From contig NZ_QTQP01000008.1 of NCBI RefSeq assembly GCF_003854275.1, positions 144,289 through 208,288 of the forward strand: DNA of 64,000 bases, in the 5' to 3' direction. A model generated the notes under the pieces. The model was not told the DNA's origin. It was given only the letters and a program-made list of their open reading frames with translations, and searched no databases. Shown piece by piece: positions 28,230-37,374 of the stretch. The DNA is from Burkholderia sp. Bp8963. Its GTDB lineage: Bacteria > Pseudomonadota > Gammaproteobacteria > Burkholderiales > Burkholderiaceae. Each line of letters starts with the position of its first letter. The first letter of the stretch is position 1. The translations under genes were made by a program, and so were the position numbers.

Positions 28230-28448
28230 ATGCCCAATCTGGATTTCACGCTGACCGGCGAATTCGTCGAGTTGCACAACCTCCTGAAGATCACCGGCCT
28301 CGCCGACAGCGGCGGTTCCGCGAAAATGATCGTCGCGTCCGGCGCGGTGAAAGTCGACGGCGCCGTCGAACTCCGCAAGACCTGCAAGATCCGTGCAGGC
28401 CAGGTCGTACTGCTCGGCGACACGCGCATCGCGATACACGGCGCGTAG
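28230..28448 (+). CDS. Small RNA-binding S4 domain protein, YbcJ-like
   Basis: The product is a 72-residue protein made of one S4 domain: DFTLTGEFVELHNLLKITGLADSGGSAKMIVASGAVKVDGAVELRKTCKI-type pattern. It resembles YbcJ, an RNA-binding protein of unclear role. The ATG at 28230 gives the family start. The same frame is open far upstream because of the GC bias, and that part is not coding. Confidence 0.85.
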   Translation: MPNLDFTLTGEFVELHNLLKITGLADSGGSAKMIVASGAVKVDGAVELRKTCKIRAGQVVLLGDTRIAIHGA

Positions 28449-28587
28449 CGGCGCCACCGTCCCTGTCCGCCCCTGCCCGCGACAGGGCCATCCGCAACCC
28501 GTTCGACAGGGTATGAATAAACCCGTAAGCTAGCTGTCTCTCAAAATAAACACAGCACGGGCCCGCACACGCGCGAGCGTTCATTCC

Positions 28588-29985
28588 ATGTCGCATTCCG
28601 GTCTTACGCGGACGGCCGCCGCGCCGCCGTCCCTGTCCAGCCATGCCGCCGATACCGCGCGCCTCGCCGCACCGCTCGCGATCGCCCAGCTGTCGCAGAT
28701 GGCGATGAGCGTCACCGACACGGTGCTGCTCGGCTCGCTCGGCCCCGACTCGCTCGCCGCGGGCGGGCTCGGCGCGAACTTCTTCTTCGTGATCGTCACG
28801 GTGCTGCAGGGCGTGCTGTCGTCGATCAGCGTCAGCGTCGCGCACGCGCGCGGCGCGAAGGCCGACCACCGGGTGCCGCACATCTACTGGACGGGCTTCG
28901 CGCTGGCGGTGCTGCTCGCGATCCCGGCCATCGTCGCGCTGTCGCTGTCCGAGCCGATCCTGCTGATGTTCCATGAGCCGCCGGCACTTGCGCGCAACGT
29001 CGGCGAATACACGGGCATCCTGCGCTTCGCCGCGCTCGGCAGCCTGATCGGCGTCGGCCTGATGCGCTCGTTCCTGCCGGCGATCGGCGCCGCGCGGCGG
29101 CTCCTGTGGGTGTCGCTTGGCGGCATCGGCGTGAACGCGGTGTTGAACTACGGTCTGATCCACGGCGCGTTCGGGCTGCCGCGGCTCGGCTTTCTCGGTT
29201 CCGCGGTCGCGACGACGATCACGATCTGGCTCTCCGCGCTTGCGCTCGTCTGGCTGCTGCACGGCCGCCGGCGCTTCAAGCATTTCGTGACCGTGTCGCG
29301 TCCGAAGCTGCCCGTGATGGGCGAGCTGATCGGCATCGGCTGGCCCGTCGCGATCACGTACGGGGTCGAATCGACGCTGTTCCTCGCAACCGGCCTCACG
29401 GTCGGCGTGCTCGGCGCGACGTCGCTCGCCGCGCACCAGATCGCGCTGAACGTCGCGTCGGTGTCGTTCATGGTGCCGCTCGCGATCGGCCAGGCGGCCA
29501 ATGTCCGGGTCGGCTACTGGGTCGGCGCGGGCGCGCCCGTCGCCGCGCGGCACGCGGGTTTCGTCGCGCTCGGGCTCGGCGTCGCATTCATGTCGCTGTC
29601 GGGGCTCGTGATGATCGTCGCGCCGCATACGATCGTCGGCCTCTACCTGCACCTCGACGATCCCGCGAACGCCGGCACCGTGTCGCTTGCCGCGTCGCTG
29701 CTCGGAATCGCCGCGGTGTTCCAGATCGTCGACGGAATGCAGACGGTCGCGTCCGGCGCGCTGCGCGGCCTGAGGGACACGCGCATCCCGATGCTGGCCG
29801 CCACCTTTGGCTACTGGGGGATCGGCTTTCCGACCGGCTACTGGCTCGCGTTCCATGCGGGCCTCGGCGCACGCGGTCTGTGGTGGGGCCTCGCGGCGGG
29901 CCTTGCGAGCGTTGCCGCGCTGTTGGCGTGGCGCTTCCATCGGAAGAGCGCATCGCTCGCCACTGAGCGCCACTTGAGCCACTGA
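28588..29985 (+). CDS. MATE family efflux transporter, NorM-like
   Basis: The product is a 465-residue inner-membrane protein with about twelve helices. The MATE pattern is visible in both halves: RLAAPLAIAQLSQMAMSVTDTVLLG near the start, and GVESTLFLATGLTVGVLG with AAHQIALNVASVSFMVPLAIGQAANVRVG in the middle. Such proteins export cationic drugs and dyes using Na+ or H+ gradients. It is monocistronic. The substrate is unknown. Confidence 0.92.
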   Translation: MSHSGLTRTAAAPPSLSSHAADTARLAAPLAIAQLSQMAMSVTDTVLLGSLGPDSLAAGGLGANFFFVIVTVLQGVLSSISVSVAHARGAKADHRVPHIYWTGFALAVLLAIPAIVALSLSEPILLMFHEPPALARNVGEYTGILRFAALGSLIGVGLMRSFLPAIGAARRLLWVSLGGIGVNAVLNYGLIHGAFGLPRLGFLGSAVATTITIWLSALALVWLLHGRRRFKHFVTVSRPKLPVMGELIGIGWPVAITYGVESTLFLATGLTVGVLGATSLAAHQIALNVASVSFMVPLAIGQAANVRVGYWVGAGAPVAARHAGFVALGLGVAFMSLSGLVMIVAPHTIVGLYLHLDDPANAGTVSLAASLLGIAAVFQIVDGMQTVASGALRGLRDTRIPMLAATFGYWGIGFPTGYWLAFHAGLGARGLWWGLAAGLASVAALLAWRFHRKSASLATERHLSH

Positions 29986-30122
29986 GCGCCTGACGGCGCA
30001 ATCCGGCCGTCGGCGCTATGCTTCTTGCGTTGAAGACGCTGCGGACAAGCAGCGCAACTGCGTCACGATACGCCTGACGCCGCGCCCCGCGCGGCCTTTC
30101 CCCTTTCGAAGAGGAGTGCATC

Positions 30123-31517
30123 ATGAACGAAGCAGTTCGGATGGAACGCGACACGTTCGGCGAGATCGCCGTGCCGGCCGCCCGGCTCTGGGGCGCGCAG
30201 ACCGAGCGCTCGCTGCAGAACTTCAGGATCTCGACCGAGAAGCAGTCGCCGGAACTGATCCACGCGCTCGCGACCGTCAAGCGCGCGGCGGCGGCCGTGA
30301 ACCAGTCGCTCGGCGTGCTGGCCGACGACAAGGCCAGCGCGATCATCGCGGCGGCCGACGAGATCATCGCGGGCCAGCATCCGCGCGAATTCCCGCTCGC
30401 GGTCTGGCAGACCGGCTCCGGCACGCAGACCAACATGAACCTCAACGAGGTGATCGCGAACCGTGCGAGCGAGCTGATGGGCGGCGAGCGCGGCGAAGCG
30501 CGCAAGGTGCATCCGAACGATGACGTGAACCGCGGCCAGTCGTCGAACGACGTGTTCCCGACTGCGATGCACGTCGCCGCCGCGTACGCGATCGTCAACC
30601 ACCTGCTGCCCGCGCTGCGCACGCTGCGCGCAACGCTCGACGCGAAATCGAAGGCGTTCGCCGACATCGTCAAGATCGGTCGCACGCACCTGCAGGATGC
30701 GACCCCGCTCACGCTCGGCCAGGAATTCTCGGGCTACGTCGCGCAGCTCGACCAGGGCGTCCGGCACGTCGAATCGGCGCTGCCGCACCTGTACGAGCTC
30801 GCGCTCGGCGGCACCGCGGTCGGCACCGGGCTGAATGCGCATCCGGAATTCGCGGTGCGCGTCGCCGACGAAATCGGCCGCCTGACGAAGCTGCCGTTCG
30901 TGACCGCGCCGAGCAAGTTCGAGGTGATGGCGGCCGCCGACGCGCTGGTGTTCGCGCACGGCGCGCTGAAGACCGTCGCGGCCAGCCTGATGAAGATTGC
31001 CAACGACGTCCGCTGGCTCGCGAGCGGGCCACGCTGCGGGCTCGGCGAGCTGTCGATTCCCGAGAACGAGCCGGGCAGCTCGATCATGCCGGGCAAGGTG
31101 AATCCGACCCAGTCCGAGGCCGTGACGATGCTGTGCTGCCAGGTGTTCGGCAACGACGTCGCGGTGAACGTCGGCGGCGCGAGCGGCAATTTCGAGCTGA
31201 ACGTGTTCCGGCCGATGATCGCGCATAACGTGCTGCAATCGGTGCGGCTGCTCGCCGACGGCGCGCAGAGCTTCAACGACCACTGCGCCGTGGGCATCGA
31301 GCCGAACCGCGCGCGCATCGACCTGCTGCTGAACGAATCGCTGATGCTCGTGACGGCGCTCAATCCGCACATCGGCTACGACAAGGCCGCGCAGATCGCG
31401 AAGAAGGCGCACAAGGAAGGTACGACGCTGAAGGCCGCCGCGCTCGCGCTCGGCCATCTGACCGAGGCGGAATTCGATGCGTGGGTGCGGCCGGAGCAGA
31501 TGATCGGGTCGCGCTGA
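30123..31517 (+). CDS. fumC: Fumarate hydratase class II FumC
   Basis: FumC reversibly hydrates fumarate to malate in the TCA cycle and is the oxygen-stable, iron-free type. The 464-residue product carries [35 protein letters not shown], the active-site [20 protein letters not shown] and the superfamily signature [20 protein letters not shown] site precedes the ATG at 30123. It is followed by a convergent thioesterase gene. Confidence 0.97.
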   Translation: MNEAVRMERDTFGEIAVPAARLWGAQTERSLQNFRISTEKQSPELIHALATVKRAAAAVNQSLGVLADDKASAIIAAADEIIAGQHPREFPLAVWQTGSGTQTNMNLNEVIANRASELMGGERGEARKVHPNDDVNRGQSSNDVFPTAMHVAAAYAIVNHLLPALRTLRATLDAKSKAFADIVKIGRTHLQDATPLTLGQEFSGYVAQLDQGVRHVESALPHLYELALGGTAVGTGLNAHPEFAVRVADEIGRLTKLPFVTAPSKFEVMAAADALVFAHGALKTVAASLMKIANDVRWLASGPRCGLGELSIPENEPGSSIMPGKVNPTQSEAVTMLCCQVFGNDVAVNVGGASGNFELNVFRPMIAHNVLQSVRLLADGAQSFNDHCAVGIEPNRARIDLLLNESLMLVTALNPHIGYDKAAQIAKKAHKEGTTLKAAALALGHLTEAEFDAWVRPEQMIGSR

Positions 31518-31639
31518 GCGGTCAAGCGCGCGCCGGCGTTTGCGCCGGGCGCGAGGCACCGGGTGGCCTGGCACCGGAGGCCAGGCACCAGGTGGTCTGA
31601 AGCGCGCTGGCGGCGCAACGGCCGCCGCCGCGCGACGCG

Positions 31640-32152
31640 TCAGATCGTGCCCTTCGCAACCTCTTCCGGCTTCATCTCGACGATCTTGTCGAGCGCGGCG
31701 CGCACGTCCATCGCGTATTTCGCGAGCACCTTCTGCTCGTCGGTTTCCGGCACGAACGGCGGCACCGGCAGCGGGTTGCCGTTCTCGTCGACCGCGACGA
31801 ACACGACGAGGCAGTCGGTCGTCTGGCGCAGCACGCCGCCTTTCGGATCGCCGGCGTGCACGGATACATGGATGTGCATGCTGGTGCGCCCCGTCGCGAC
31901 GACGCGCGCCTTCAGCTCGACGAGATTTCCAACCAGGATCGGGCGCTGGAAGCGGATGTTGCCGACGCTGACCGTCACGCAGTAGCGGCTCGACCAGACC
32001 GCCGCGCACGCGTACGCAACCTCGTCGATCCATTTCATCAGCGCGCCGCCATGCACCTTGCCGCCGAAGTTCACGGACGACGGCTCGGCGAGAAAGCGGA
32101 AGACGGTTTCGGTGCGATCGAGGGTCGCGGGGGCAGGGGACAAGGGGGGCAT
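31640..32152 (-). CDS. Acyl-CoA thioesterase, hotdog fold
   Basis: The product is a 170-residue YciA/BFIT-type thioesterase that cleaves acyl-CoA to free acid and CoA. The hotdog motif VNFGGKVHGGALMKWIDEVAYACA, with the conserved Asn, Gly-rich turn and catalytic Asp, is clear. RPILVGNLVELKARVVATGRTSMHIHV is the second conserved strand pair. The C-terminal helix (VLAKYAMDVRAALDKIVEM) fits acyl-CoA hydrolases of this length. It is probably cytosolic. Confidence 0.9.
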   Translation of the reverse strand: MPPLSPAPATLDRTETVFRFLAEPSSVNFGGKVHGGALMKWIDEVAYACAAVWSSRYCVTVSVGNIRFQRPILVGNLVELKARVVATGRTSMHIHVSVHAGDPKGGVLRQTTDCLVVFVAVDENGNPLPVPPFVPETDEQKVLAKYAMDVRAALDKIVEMKPEEVAKGTI

Positions 32153-32294
32153 CTTGTGGGCTCCAGGCGGCGGGGGCGCTGCAATCGGGGCATTATACGT
32201 TGCGCTGCGTCAACGCGTCGCAGCGCGACGGCGCCAGGTGCAGGCGGCGTTCCCGGGCCACGCCCGCCGTGCCGGGTGCGCGGATAGCCGACCG

Positions 32295-32435
32295 TCAGCG
32301 CCGCACCGTGACGCCCTGGTCGATCACGCCGTACATCTCGATACTGCCGCCGCGCTCACCTGCGGAACCCGCGCCGCCCTGCGCACAGGCCGCGCAGACG
32401 AGCGCGACCGCCAACATGCCGAAAATCGTCTTCAT
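32295..32435 (-). CDS. Small exported protein, possible lipoprotein (46 aa)
   Basis: The gene is short and easily missed. The product is MKTIFGMLAVALVCAACAQG followed by a Gly/Ser/Arg-rich spacer and a tail with SIEMYGVIDQGVTVRR. Residues 1-17 form a signal peptide. Cys17 with preceding Ala-Ala is a possible lipidation site, though Cys14 at the -3 position is unusual. The tail segment MYGVIDQGV is like the first strand of mature Gram-negative porins (SVTLYGVIDAGI). Function unknown. It sits between the thioesterase and ArsR genes. Confidence 0.6.
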   Translation of the reverse strand: MKTIFGMLAVALVCAACAQGGAGSAGERGGSIEMYGVIDQGVTVRR

Positions 32436-32619
32436 CGTCGCATCGCGTTGCGTGCGGCGGCCCCACTGCCGCCGCGTCCGTTTATTTTACGCGCGCGCCA
32501 CCCCACCCACCCCGCCGGCCGGCCCTGCAATCGACATTTCAGCAAGTCGTGAAACATCGAATGCAGCAAGCACCTACACTACGTCGTATCCCCTTCCATT
32601 TCCTCGCCGGGACGCCACG

Positions 32620-33327
32620 ATGACCGATCACGACGACCATCATTTTCCGGGCCTGAGCCGCATCGGCGCGCTGATCGCCGATCCCGGGCGGGCCGCGATG
32701 CTGTGGGTGCTGATGGACGGCAGCGCCCGTCCGGCCGGCGAGCTGACGCTGATCGCCGGGCTGTCGCCGTCCGCCGCGAGCGCCCACCTCGCGCGGTTGA
32801 CCGATGGCGGGCTGCTCGCGCTCGACGTGCGCGGCCGCCACCGCTACTACCGGATCGCCTCCGCCGACATCGCCGCGTCGCTCGAGGCACTCGCGAACGT
32901 CGCCCGCGCGGCCGCGCCCAACCGGCCGGTTCCGCCGACGGCGCGCAGCGTGCCCGCCGAACTCCGCTACGCGCGCACCTGCTACGACCACATGGCCGGC
33001 GAGCTCGCGGTGCGCATCTTCGACGGCCTCACCGCGCGCGGCTGGCTACACGCGCAAGGCGATGCGGTCGACACGACCGAGCTCGGCGCCCAGGCGCTCG
33101 CGCGCTGGGGCATCGACGTCGCGCAGCAGCGCGCGCGCCGGCGTCGCTTCGCGTGCGGCTGCCTGGACTGGAGCGAACGCCGCGCGCACCTGGGCGGCGC
33201 GCTCGGCGCGGCACTGCTCGACAGCTTCTGCGCGCACGGCTGGATCGAGCGCACCGAGCGGCCGCGCGTGCTGCGCGTGACGGTGTCGGGACAGCAGGCG
33301 CTCGACGCGTGGCTTACGGCCGCATGA
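32620..33327 (+). CDS. ArsR-type winged-helix transcriptional regulator
   Basis: The product is a 235-residue regulator. The N-terminal ArsR helix-turn-helix reads ALIADPGRAAMLWVLMDGSARPAGELTLIAGLSPSAASAHLARLTDGGLLALDVRGRHRYYRI-type, with the usual spacing. The C-terminal half (about 100-235) has a CGCLDW motif and a second helix-rich domain seen in one-component ArsR proteins of Burkholderiales. Its target is unknown. It is separated by 162 bp from the DUF6600 gene. Confidence 0.87.
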   Translation: MTDHDDHHFPGLSRIGALIADPGRAAMLWVLMDGSARPAGELTLIAGLSPSAASAHLARLTDGGLLALDVRGRHRYYRIASADIAASLEALANVARAAAPNRPVPPTARSVPAELRYARTCYDHMAGELAVRIFDGLTARGWLHAQGDAVDTTELGAQALARWGIDVAQQRARRRRFACGCLDWSERRAHLGGALGAALLDSFCAHGWIERTERPRVLRVTVSGQQALDAWLTAA

Positions 33328-33489
33328 CGCGCGCATTGCGGCCGGACGACAACCGCGCCAGATGGACAAGAATTGTTACAGGACGAGCCATTAGCCTTAC
33401 AAAACACCGCGCACTGAAACAGGCCGAGCGGATATTGTGAAATCAACGGCACGAATCGACGGGCCGGGATAACGACGCATACGCTCATC

Positions 33490-36246
33490 ATGACCACCCT
33501 GTTCACGCTCAAGCGCACTGCCCGCCTCACGTTGCTCGCGTTCGCGGCGCTCGCCGCGTTGCCGCCCGCGTTCGCGCAATCGGCCGGCGCGCCGCCGTAC
33601 GCGGCGCCGGCCCGGCAGCCGGGTGGTGACCCGCCCGGCCGGGTCGCACGGCTCAATTACCTGTCCGGCGCGGTGACGACCGAGCCGGCCGGCACCGACA
33701 CGTGGTCGTACGCGGCCGTGAACCGGCCGTTGACGACCGGCGACCAGCTCTGGAACGACGCTGGCGCCCGCTCCGAAATCCACATCGGCTCGACCGCCGT
33801 GCGGCTCGGCCAATCGACGAGCCTGTCGCTGCTGAACCTCGACGACTCGACGACCCAGCTGAAGGTCGGCCTCGGCACCGTGTCGACGCACGTGCGCTCG
33901 CTGCCGCCCGGCGCGTCGTATGAAATCGACACGCCGAACCTCGCGCTCGGCGTCACGGGCCCCGGCGACTATCGGGTCGACGTCGCGCCCGACGGCGCGA
34001 GCACGACGGTCACCGTGCGGCGCGGCAGCGCGACCGTCTACGGCGACAACGGCCAGTATCCGCTGTCCGCCGGGCAGCAGGTCGTATTCACCGGCACCAA
34101 CCTGGCGGTCGCGCAGGAGTCCCCGGCGCCCGGATTCGATCCGCTCGACCAGTGGGCGGCCGGCCGCGACGCGGCCGAGGAACGCTCGGTGTCGGCACGC
34201 TACGTGTCGCGCGACGTCCCCGGCTACCAGGATCTCGATGCGAACGGCACGTGGCGCCAGGATCCGAGCTATGGCTCGGTATGGGTGCCGAACGACGTGC
34301 CGTCGGACTGGGCGCCGTATCACGACGGCCACTGGATCTGGCAGGCGCCGTGGGGCTGGACCTGGGTCGATGACCAGCCGTGGGGCTTCGCGCCTTACCA
34401 CTATGGCCGCTGGGCGTATGTCGACGACAGCTGGGCGTGGGTGCCCGGCCCGCTCGTCGTCAGCGAGCCGCCCGTCTATGCACCGGCACTCGTCGCGTTC
34501 GTCGGCGGTGGCGGCGGCGGCTTCGACTGGAGCGTCGGCCTCGCAGTCGGCGGCGTCGCGGCCGCAGGCTGCGCGTGGTTCCCGCTCGGCCCCGGCGAAC
34601 GCTGGCACCCGGGCTGGGGCGGCTGGAGCCCGCACTACTACGATCGCGTGAACCAGAACGTCGTGGTGAACAACGTCAACGTGAACAAGACCGTGAACGT
34701 GACGAACATCAACAACATCACCAACATCAACAACACGTACATCAACTATCACGCGCCGCATGCGATCACGGCCGTGCCCGCGACCGCGTTCGTGCACGGC
34801 CAGCCGGTCGCGCATTTCGCTCAGCGGGTCGATCCGCAGCAGTGGCGCAACGCGCACGTGACCCCCGGCACGCCCGGCATCGCCCCGGTGCGCCAGAGTT
34901 TCACCGGCGGGCTGCGCAATGCCGCCTATCGACCGCCCGCTGCCGTCGCGCAGCACCCGGTCGTCGCGACCCGCAACCCGGTGGTGCCGGCCGCGTATCG
35001 CGACCAGGCGGCCGCGCACCTCGTGCAGCAAGGCGGTCGCGTGCCGGGCGCCGGCGCGCCGGTCGCGAAGACGTCCGCGCCGCCCGACTACACGCCGCGC
35101 CCGGTCCGGGTAGCCGGCAACCCGCACCAGGACTGGGCGATGCGAAACGTCCAGCTCGTCAACCCGCACGGCCCGGTCGTGCAGCCGCCGCATGCGCAGG
35201 GCGAAGGCCGACCCGGCGCCACGCATGCACAGGGCGAAGGCCAGCCTGGCGCTGCGCATGCGGGCCCGTCCGGCCTCGCAGCGGCCGGCATCGGCGCGGC
35301 CGCCGCCGGTCTGGGCGCGGCGGCGCTCATGGGCGCCGCGCATGGCGGCCACCCGACGAACGGCGACGCCGCGAATGCGCCTCATCTAATGAACGGTGCC
35401 GTGCCGAACGTGCCCGCGGCGCAGCACGCCGCCGCGGCGCCCGAGCGCGGCGTCCCGCATCCGCCGTCGTTCGGCAACGCGCCGGACCAGCGCAACGGCG
35501 AGCGGCCCGCAGCAGCCGCACCAGATCAGCGCAACGGCGAGCGGCCCGCAGCAGCCGCGCCGGCGCCGGCGCCCGCGTGGATGCAGCCGCATCCGCCGAT
35601 CGACCGGCAGCGCGCAGCGCTCGGCCCGTCTGGCGCGCCGCTGTCGGCAACGCATCCAGCAGGCCAGAACGCGCTGCTGCCGTTGCGCGGTACGCAGACG
35701 CCGCGCGCTGAGGCCGCACCGTCGCCGCAAGGCGGGATGCCTGCCGCGCGGCAGGCCGAAGCGGCACCTGCGCCGCGCGCTGAAGCCGCGCCGTCGCCGC
35801 AGGGCGGGATGCCTGCCGCGCGGCAAGCCGAAGCGGCACCTGCACCGCGCGCGCTGCCGCAACCGCACGCCGACCTCGCCACACAAGTTCCGCAGCCGCG
35901 ACCGCGCCCCGATTTCACCGCGCCCGCGCAGCATGCGCAACCGCGGTCGGAACCGCGGCCGGATTACGCGGCACCGGCGGCACGGCCTCGCCCGGACTAC
36001 TCCGCGCCCGCGCCGCGTCCGAGCTACACGCCGCCGCATGCGAACGAGTATCGTCCGCCGGCCCCGGTTCACGAAGCGCCACGCCCGCAGCCTGCGATGC
36101 CGGCGCCGCGGATGGAGCCGCGTGCAGAGCCGCGACCGCAGGTGCAGGCGCCGCGCATGGAGCCGCGCCCGGCGGCGCCACCCCCGCAGCACGTGCAAAG
36201 CAGCCCGCCGCCGCAAGCGCAACACGACAACCGGCGCCACGAGTGA
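33490..36246 (+). CDS. FecR/DUF6600 domain exported protein with long Pro/Ala-rich tail
   Basis: The product is a 918-residue secreted protein. The signal peptide is at 1-31 (cleavage after AFA). A FecR-like beta domain (about 50-200) covers GDQLWNDAGARSEIHIGSTAVRLG to YPLSAGQQVVF. A W-rich DUF6600 region follows (about 240-330) with DWAPYHDGHWIWQAPWGWTW and PWGFAPYHYGRWAYVDD. Then comes an Asn-rich stretch (VVVNNVNVNKTVNVTNINNI) and, from about 550, a proline/alanine/glutamine-rich tail with direct repeats. The FecR-like fold suggests a periplasmic or envelope role. The partner is unknown. Confidence 0.85.
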   Translation: MTTLFTLKRTARLTLLAFAALAALPPAFAQSAGAPPYAAPARQPGGDPPGRVARLNYLSGAVTTEPAGTDTWSYAAVNRPLTTGDQLWNDAGARSEIHIGSTAVRLGQSTSLSLLNLDDSTTQLKVGLGTVSTHVRSLPPGASYEIDTPNLALGVTGPGDYRVDVAPDGASTTVTVRRGSATVYGDNGQYPLSAGQQVVFTGTNLAVAQESPAPGFDPLDQWAAGRDAAEERSVSARYVSRDVPGYQDLDANGTWRQDPSYGSVWVPNDVPSDWAPYHDGHWIWQAPWGWTWVDDQPWGFAPYHYGRWAYVDDSWAWVPGPLVVSEPPVYAPALVAFVGGGGGGFDWSVGLAVGGVAAAGCAWFPLGPGERWHPGWGGWSPHYYDRVNQNVVVNNVNVNKTVNVTNINNITNINNTYINYHAPHAITAVPATAFVHGQPVAHFAQRVDPQQWRNAHVTPGTPGIAPVRQSFTGGLRNAAYRPPAAVAQHPVVATRNPVVPAAYRDQAAAHLVQQGGRVPGAGAPVAKTSAPPDYTPRPVRVAGNPHQDWAMRNVQLVNPHGPVVQPPHAQGEGRPGATHAQGEGQPGAAHAGPSGLAAAGIGAAAAGLGAAALMGAAHGGHPTNGDAANAPHLMNGAVPNVPAAQHAAAAPERGVPHPPSFGNAPDQRNGERPAAAAPDQRNGERPAAAAPAPAPAWMQPHPPIDRQRAALGPSGAPLSATHPAGQNALLPLRGTQTPRAEAAPSPQGGMPAARQAEAAPAPRAEAAPSPQGGMPAARQAEAAPAPRALPQPHADLATQVPQPRPRPDFTAPAQHAQPRSEPRPDYAAPAARPRPDYSAPAPRPSYTPPHANEYRPPAPVHEAPRPQPAMPAPRMEPRAEPRPQVQAPRMEPRPAAPPPQHVQSSPPPQAQHDNRRHE
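35701..35844 (+). repeat. Two 72-bp direct repeats in the DUF6600 gene tail
   Basis: A 72-bp unit is present twice in tandem (35701-35772 and 35773-35844) with only a few third-position changes. It encodes a 24-residue repeat of the type RAEAAPSPQGGMPAARQAE plus AAPAP. Shorter repeats lie upstream (DQRNGERPAAAAP twice near 35485-35560, HAQGEGRPG/HAQGEGQPG near 35195-35250). The region should vary in length between strains. Confidence 0.85.
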
Positions 36247-36281
36247 GTGAACGCGTGAGTGGACACAAACTCGGATGACAA

Positions 36282-36318
36282 AACGCCCCGACCGGCAGAA
36301 GCCGATCGGGGCGTTGTT
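36282..36318. terminator. Bidirectional terminator
   Basis: AACGCCCCGA (36282-36291) pairs with TCGGGGCGTT (36306-36315), with an internal CCGGC/GCCGA loop, and is followed by GTTTT. It lies between the DUF6600 gene and the convergent thyA. Confidence 0.75.
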
Positions 36319-36361
36319 TTGCCGACCACATGTTGTCGGGCCCGGCGCCCGACGCGCGCGC

Positions 36362-37333
36362 TCAGACGGCCATCGGCGCCGTCAGCGGCTCATGGTGCCG
36401 GTATCCGGCGAGCGAGAAGTCGGACGGCTCGATCTTCTCGAGCCACTCGGGTTCGTAGACGCCCGTCTGCGCATAGTCGGGCACGCGATCGGCGATCACG
36501 AGCCGCGGGCTCTCGTACGGCTCGCGCGCGAGCTGCTGCTGCAGCATGTCGAGCTGGTTTTCGTAGATATGCGCGTCGCCGATGAAATAGGTGAACCAGC
36601 GCGGCGTATAGCCGGTCAGACGGCCGACGAGCGACAGCAGCGCCGCGCCTTCGGTCAGGTTGAACGGCGTGCCGAGTCCGACGTCGTTGCTGCGGATGTA
36701 CAGGCACAGCGAGATCTCGCGCTTCGCGGCGGTCGGCAGGAACTGGTACAGCAGATGACAGGCCGGCAGCGCGATCTGGTCGAGCAGCGCCGGATTCCAC
36801 GCGTGGAACAGGATGCGGCGGTCGGACGGGTTCTCCATGATCGTGTCGAGGCACTGGCGCAGCTGGTCGATCGCCTTGTACAGCAGCACCTTCGGCGCGC
36901 CGCCATCGTCGAAGCGCGTGACGATGCGAAAGCCGCGGCGCGTCGCATCAGCGATCTGCGCGTCGGCGCCCGCGTCGAGCACCTTGTAGCCGGGCCACTG
37001 GCGCCACTGCACGCCATACACGTCGCCGAGATCGTCGACGCCCTGCCGGTACGGATTCGCGAGCCATTGCGCGTTCTCGTTCGCATTGGCGTCCCACACC
37101 TTGCAGCCGAGCGCGCGGAAATCGGCCGCGCTCTTCGACGCGCGCAGGAAGCCGACCAGCTCGCCGATCGCCGACTTGAACGCGAGCTTCTTCGTCGTCA
37201 CGGCCGGAAAGCCTTGCTGGAGGTCGAAGCGCAGCATCGCGCCGGGCATGCTGATGGTGCGGATGCCCGTGCGGTTCTCCTGCCAGCTGCCAGTGTCGAG
37301 GATGGTGCGAACGAGGTCGAGATACTGTTTCAT
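36362..37333 (-). CDS. thyA: Thymidylate synthase ThyA
   Basis: ThyA methylates dUMP to dTMP using methylene-tetrahydrofolate. Catalytic Cys192 lies in [10 protein letters not shown], and the [23 protein letters not shown] start is the family start. The length is 323 residues against 264 in E. coli. The extra residues lie between about 85 and 150, as in the longer ThyA form known from Lactobacillus. It is usually paired with folA, but here folA is 9.7 kb away and on the other strand. The 41-bp gap from the upstream sigma-54 activator gene suggests co-transcription. Confidence 0.95.
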   Translation of the reverse strand: MKQYLDLVRTILDTGSWQENRTGIRTISMPGAMLRFDLQQGFPAVTTKKLAFKSAIGELVGFLRASKSAADFRALGCKVWDANANENAQWLANPYRQGVDDLGDVYGVQWRQWPGYKVLDAGADAQIADATRRGFRIVTRFDDGGAPKVLLYKAIDQLRQCLDTIMENPSDRRILFHAWNPALLDQIALPACHLLYQFLPTAAKREISLCLYIRSNDVGLGTPFNLTEGAALLSLVGRLTGYTPRWFTYFIGDAHIYENQLDMLQQQLAREPYESPRLVIADRVPDYAQTGVYEPEWLEKIEPSDFSLAGYRHHEPLTAPMAV

Positions 37334-37374
37334 GCGGGTTCCTTCGGCCGCGAGGGCGGCCGCACCCGCCAATT

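Noticed and set aside
33029..33369. Minus-strand frames opposite the ArsR gene
   Set aside because: They are shadows of the plus-strand codon bias and contain no start signals.
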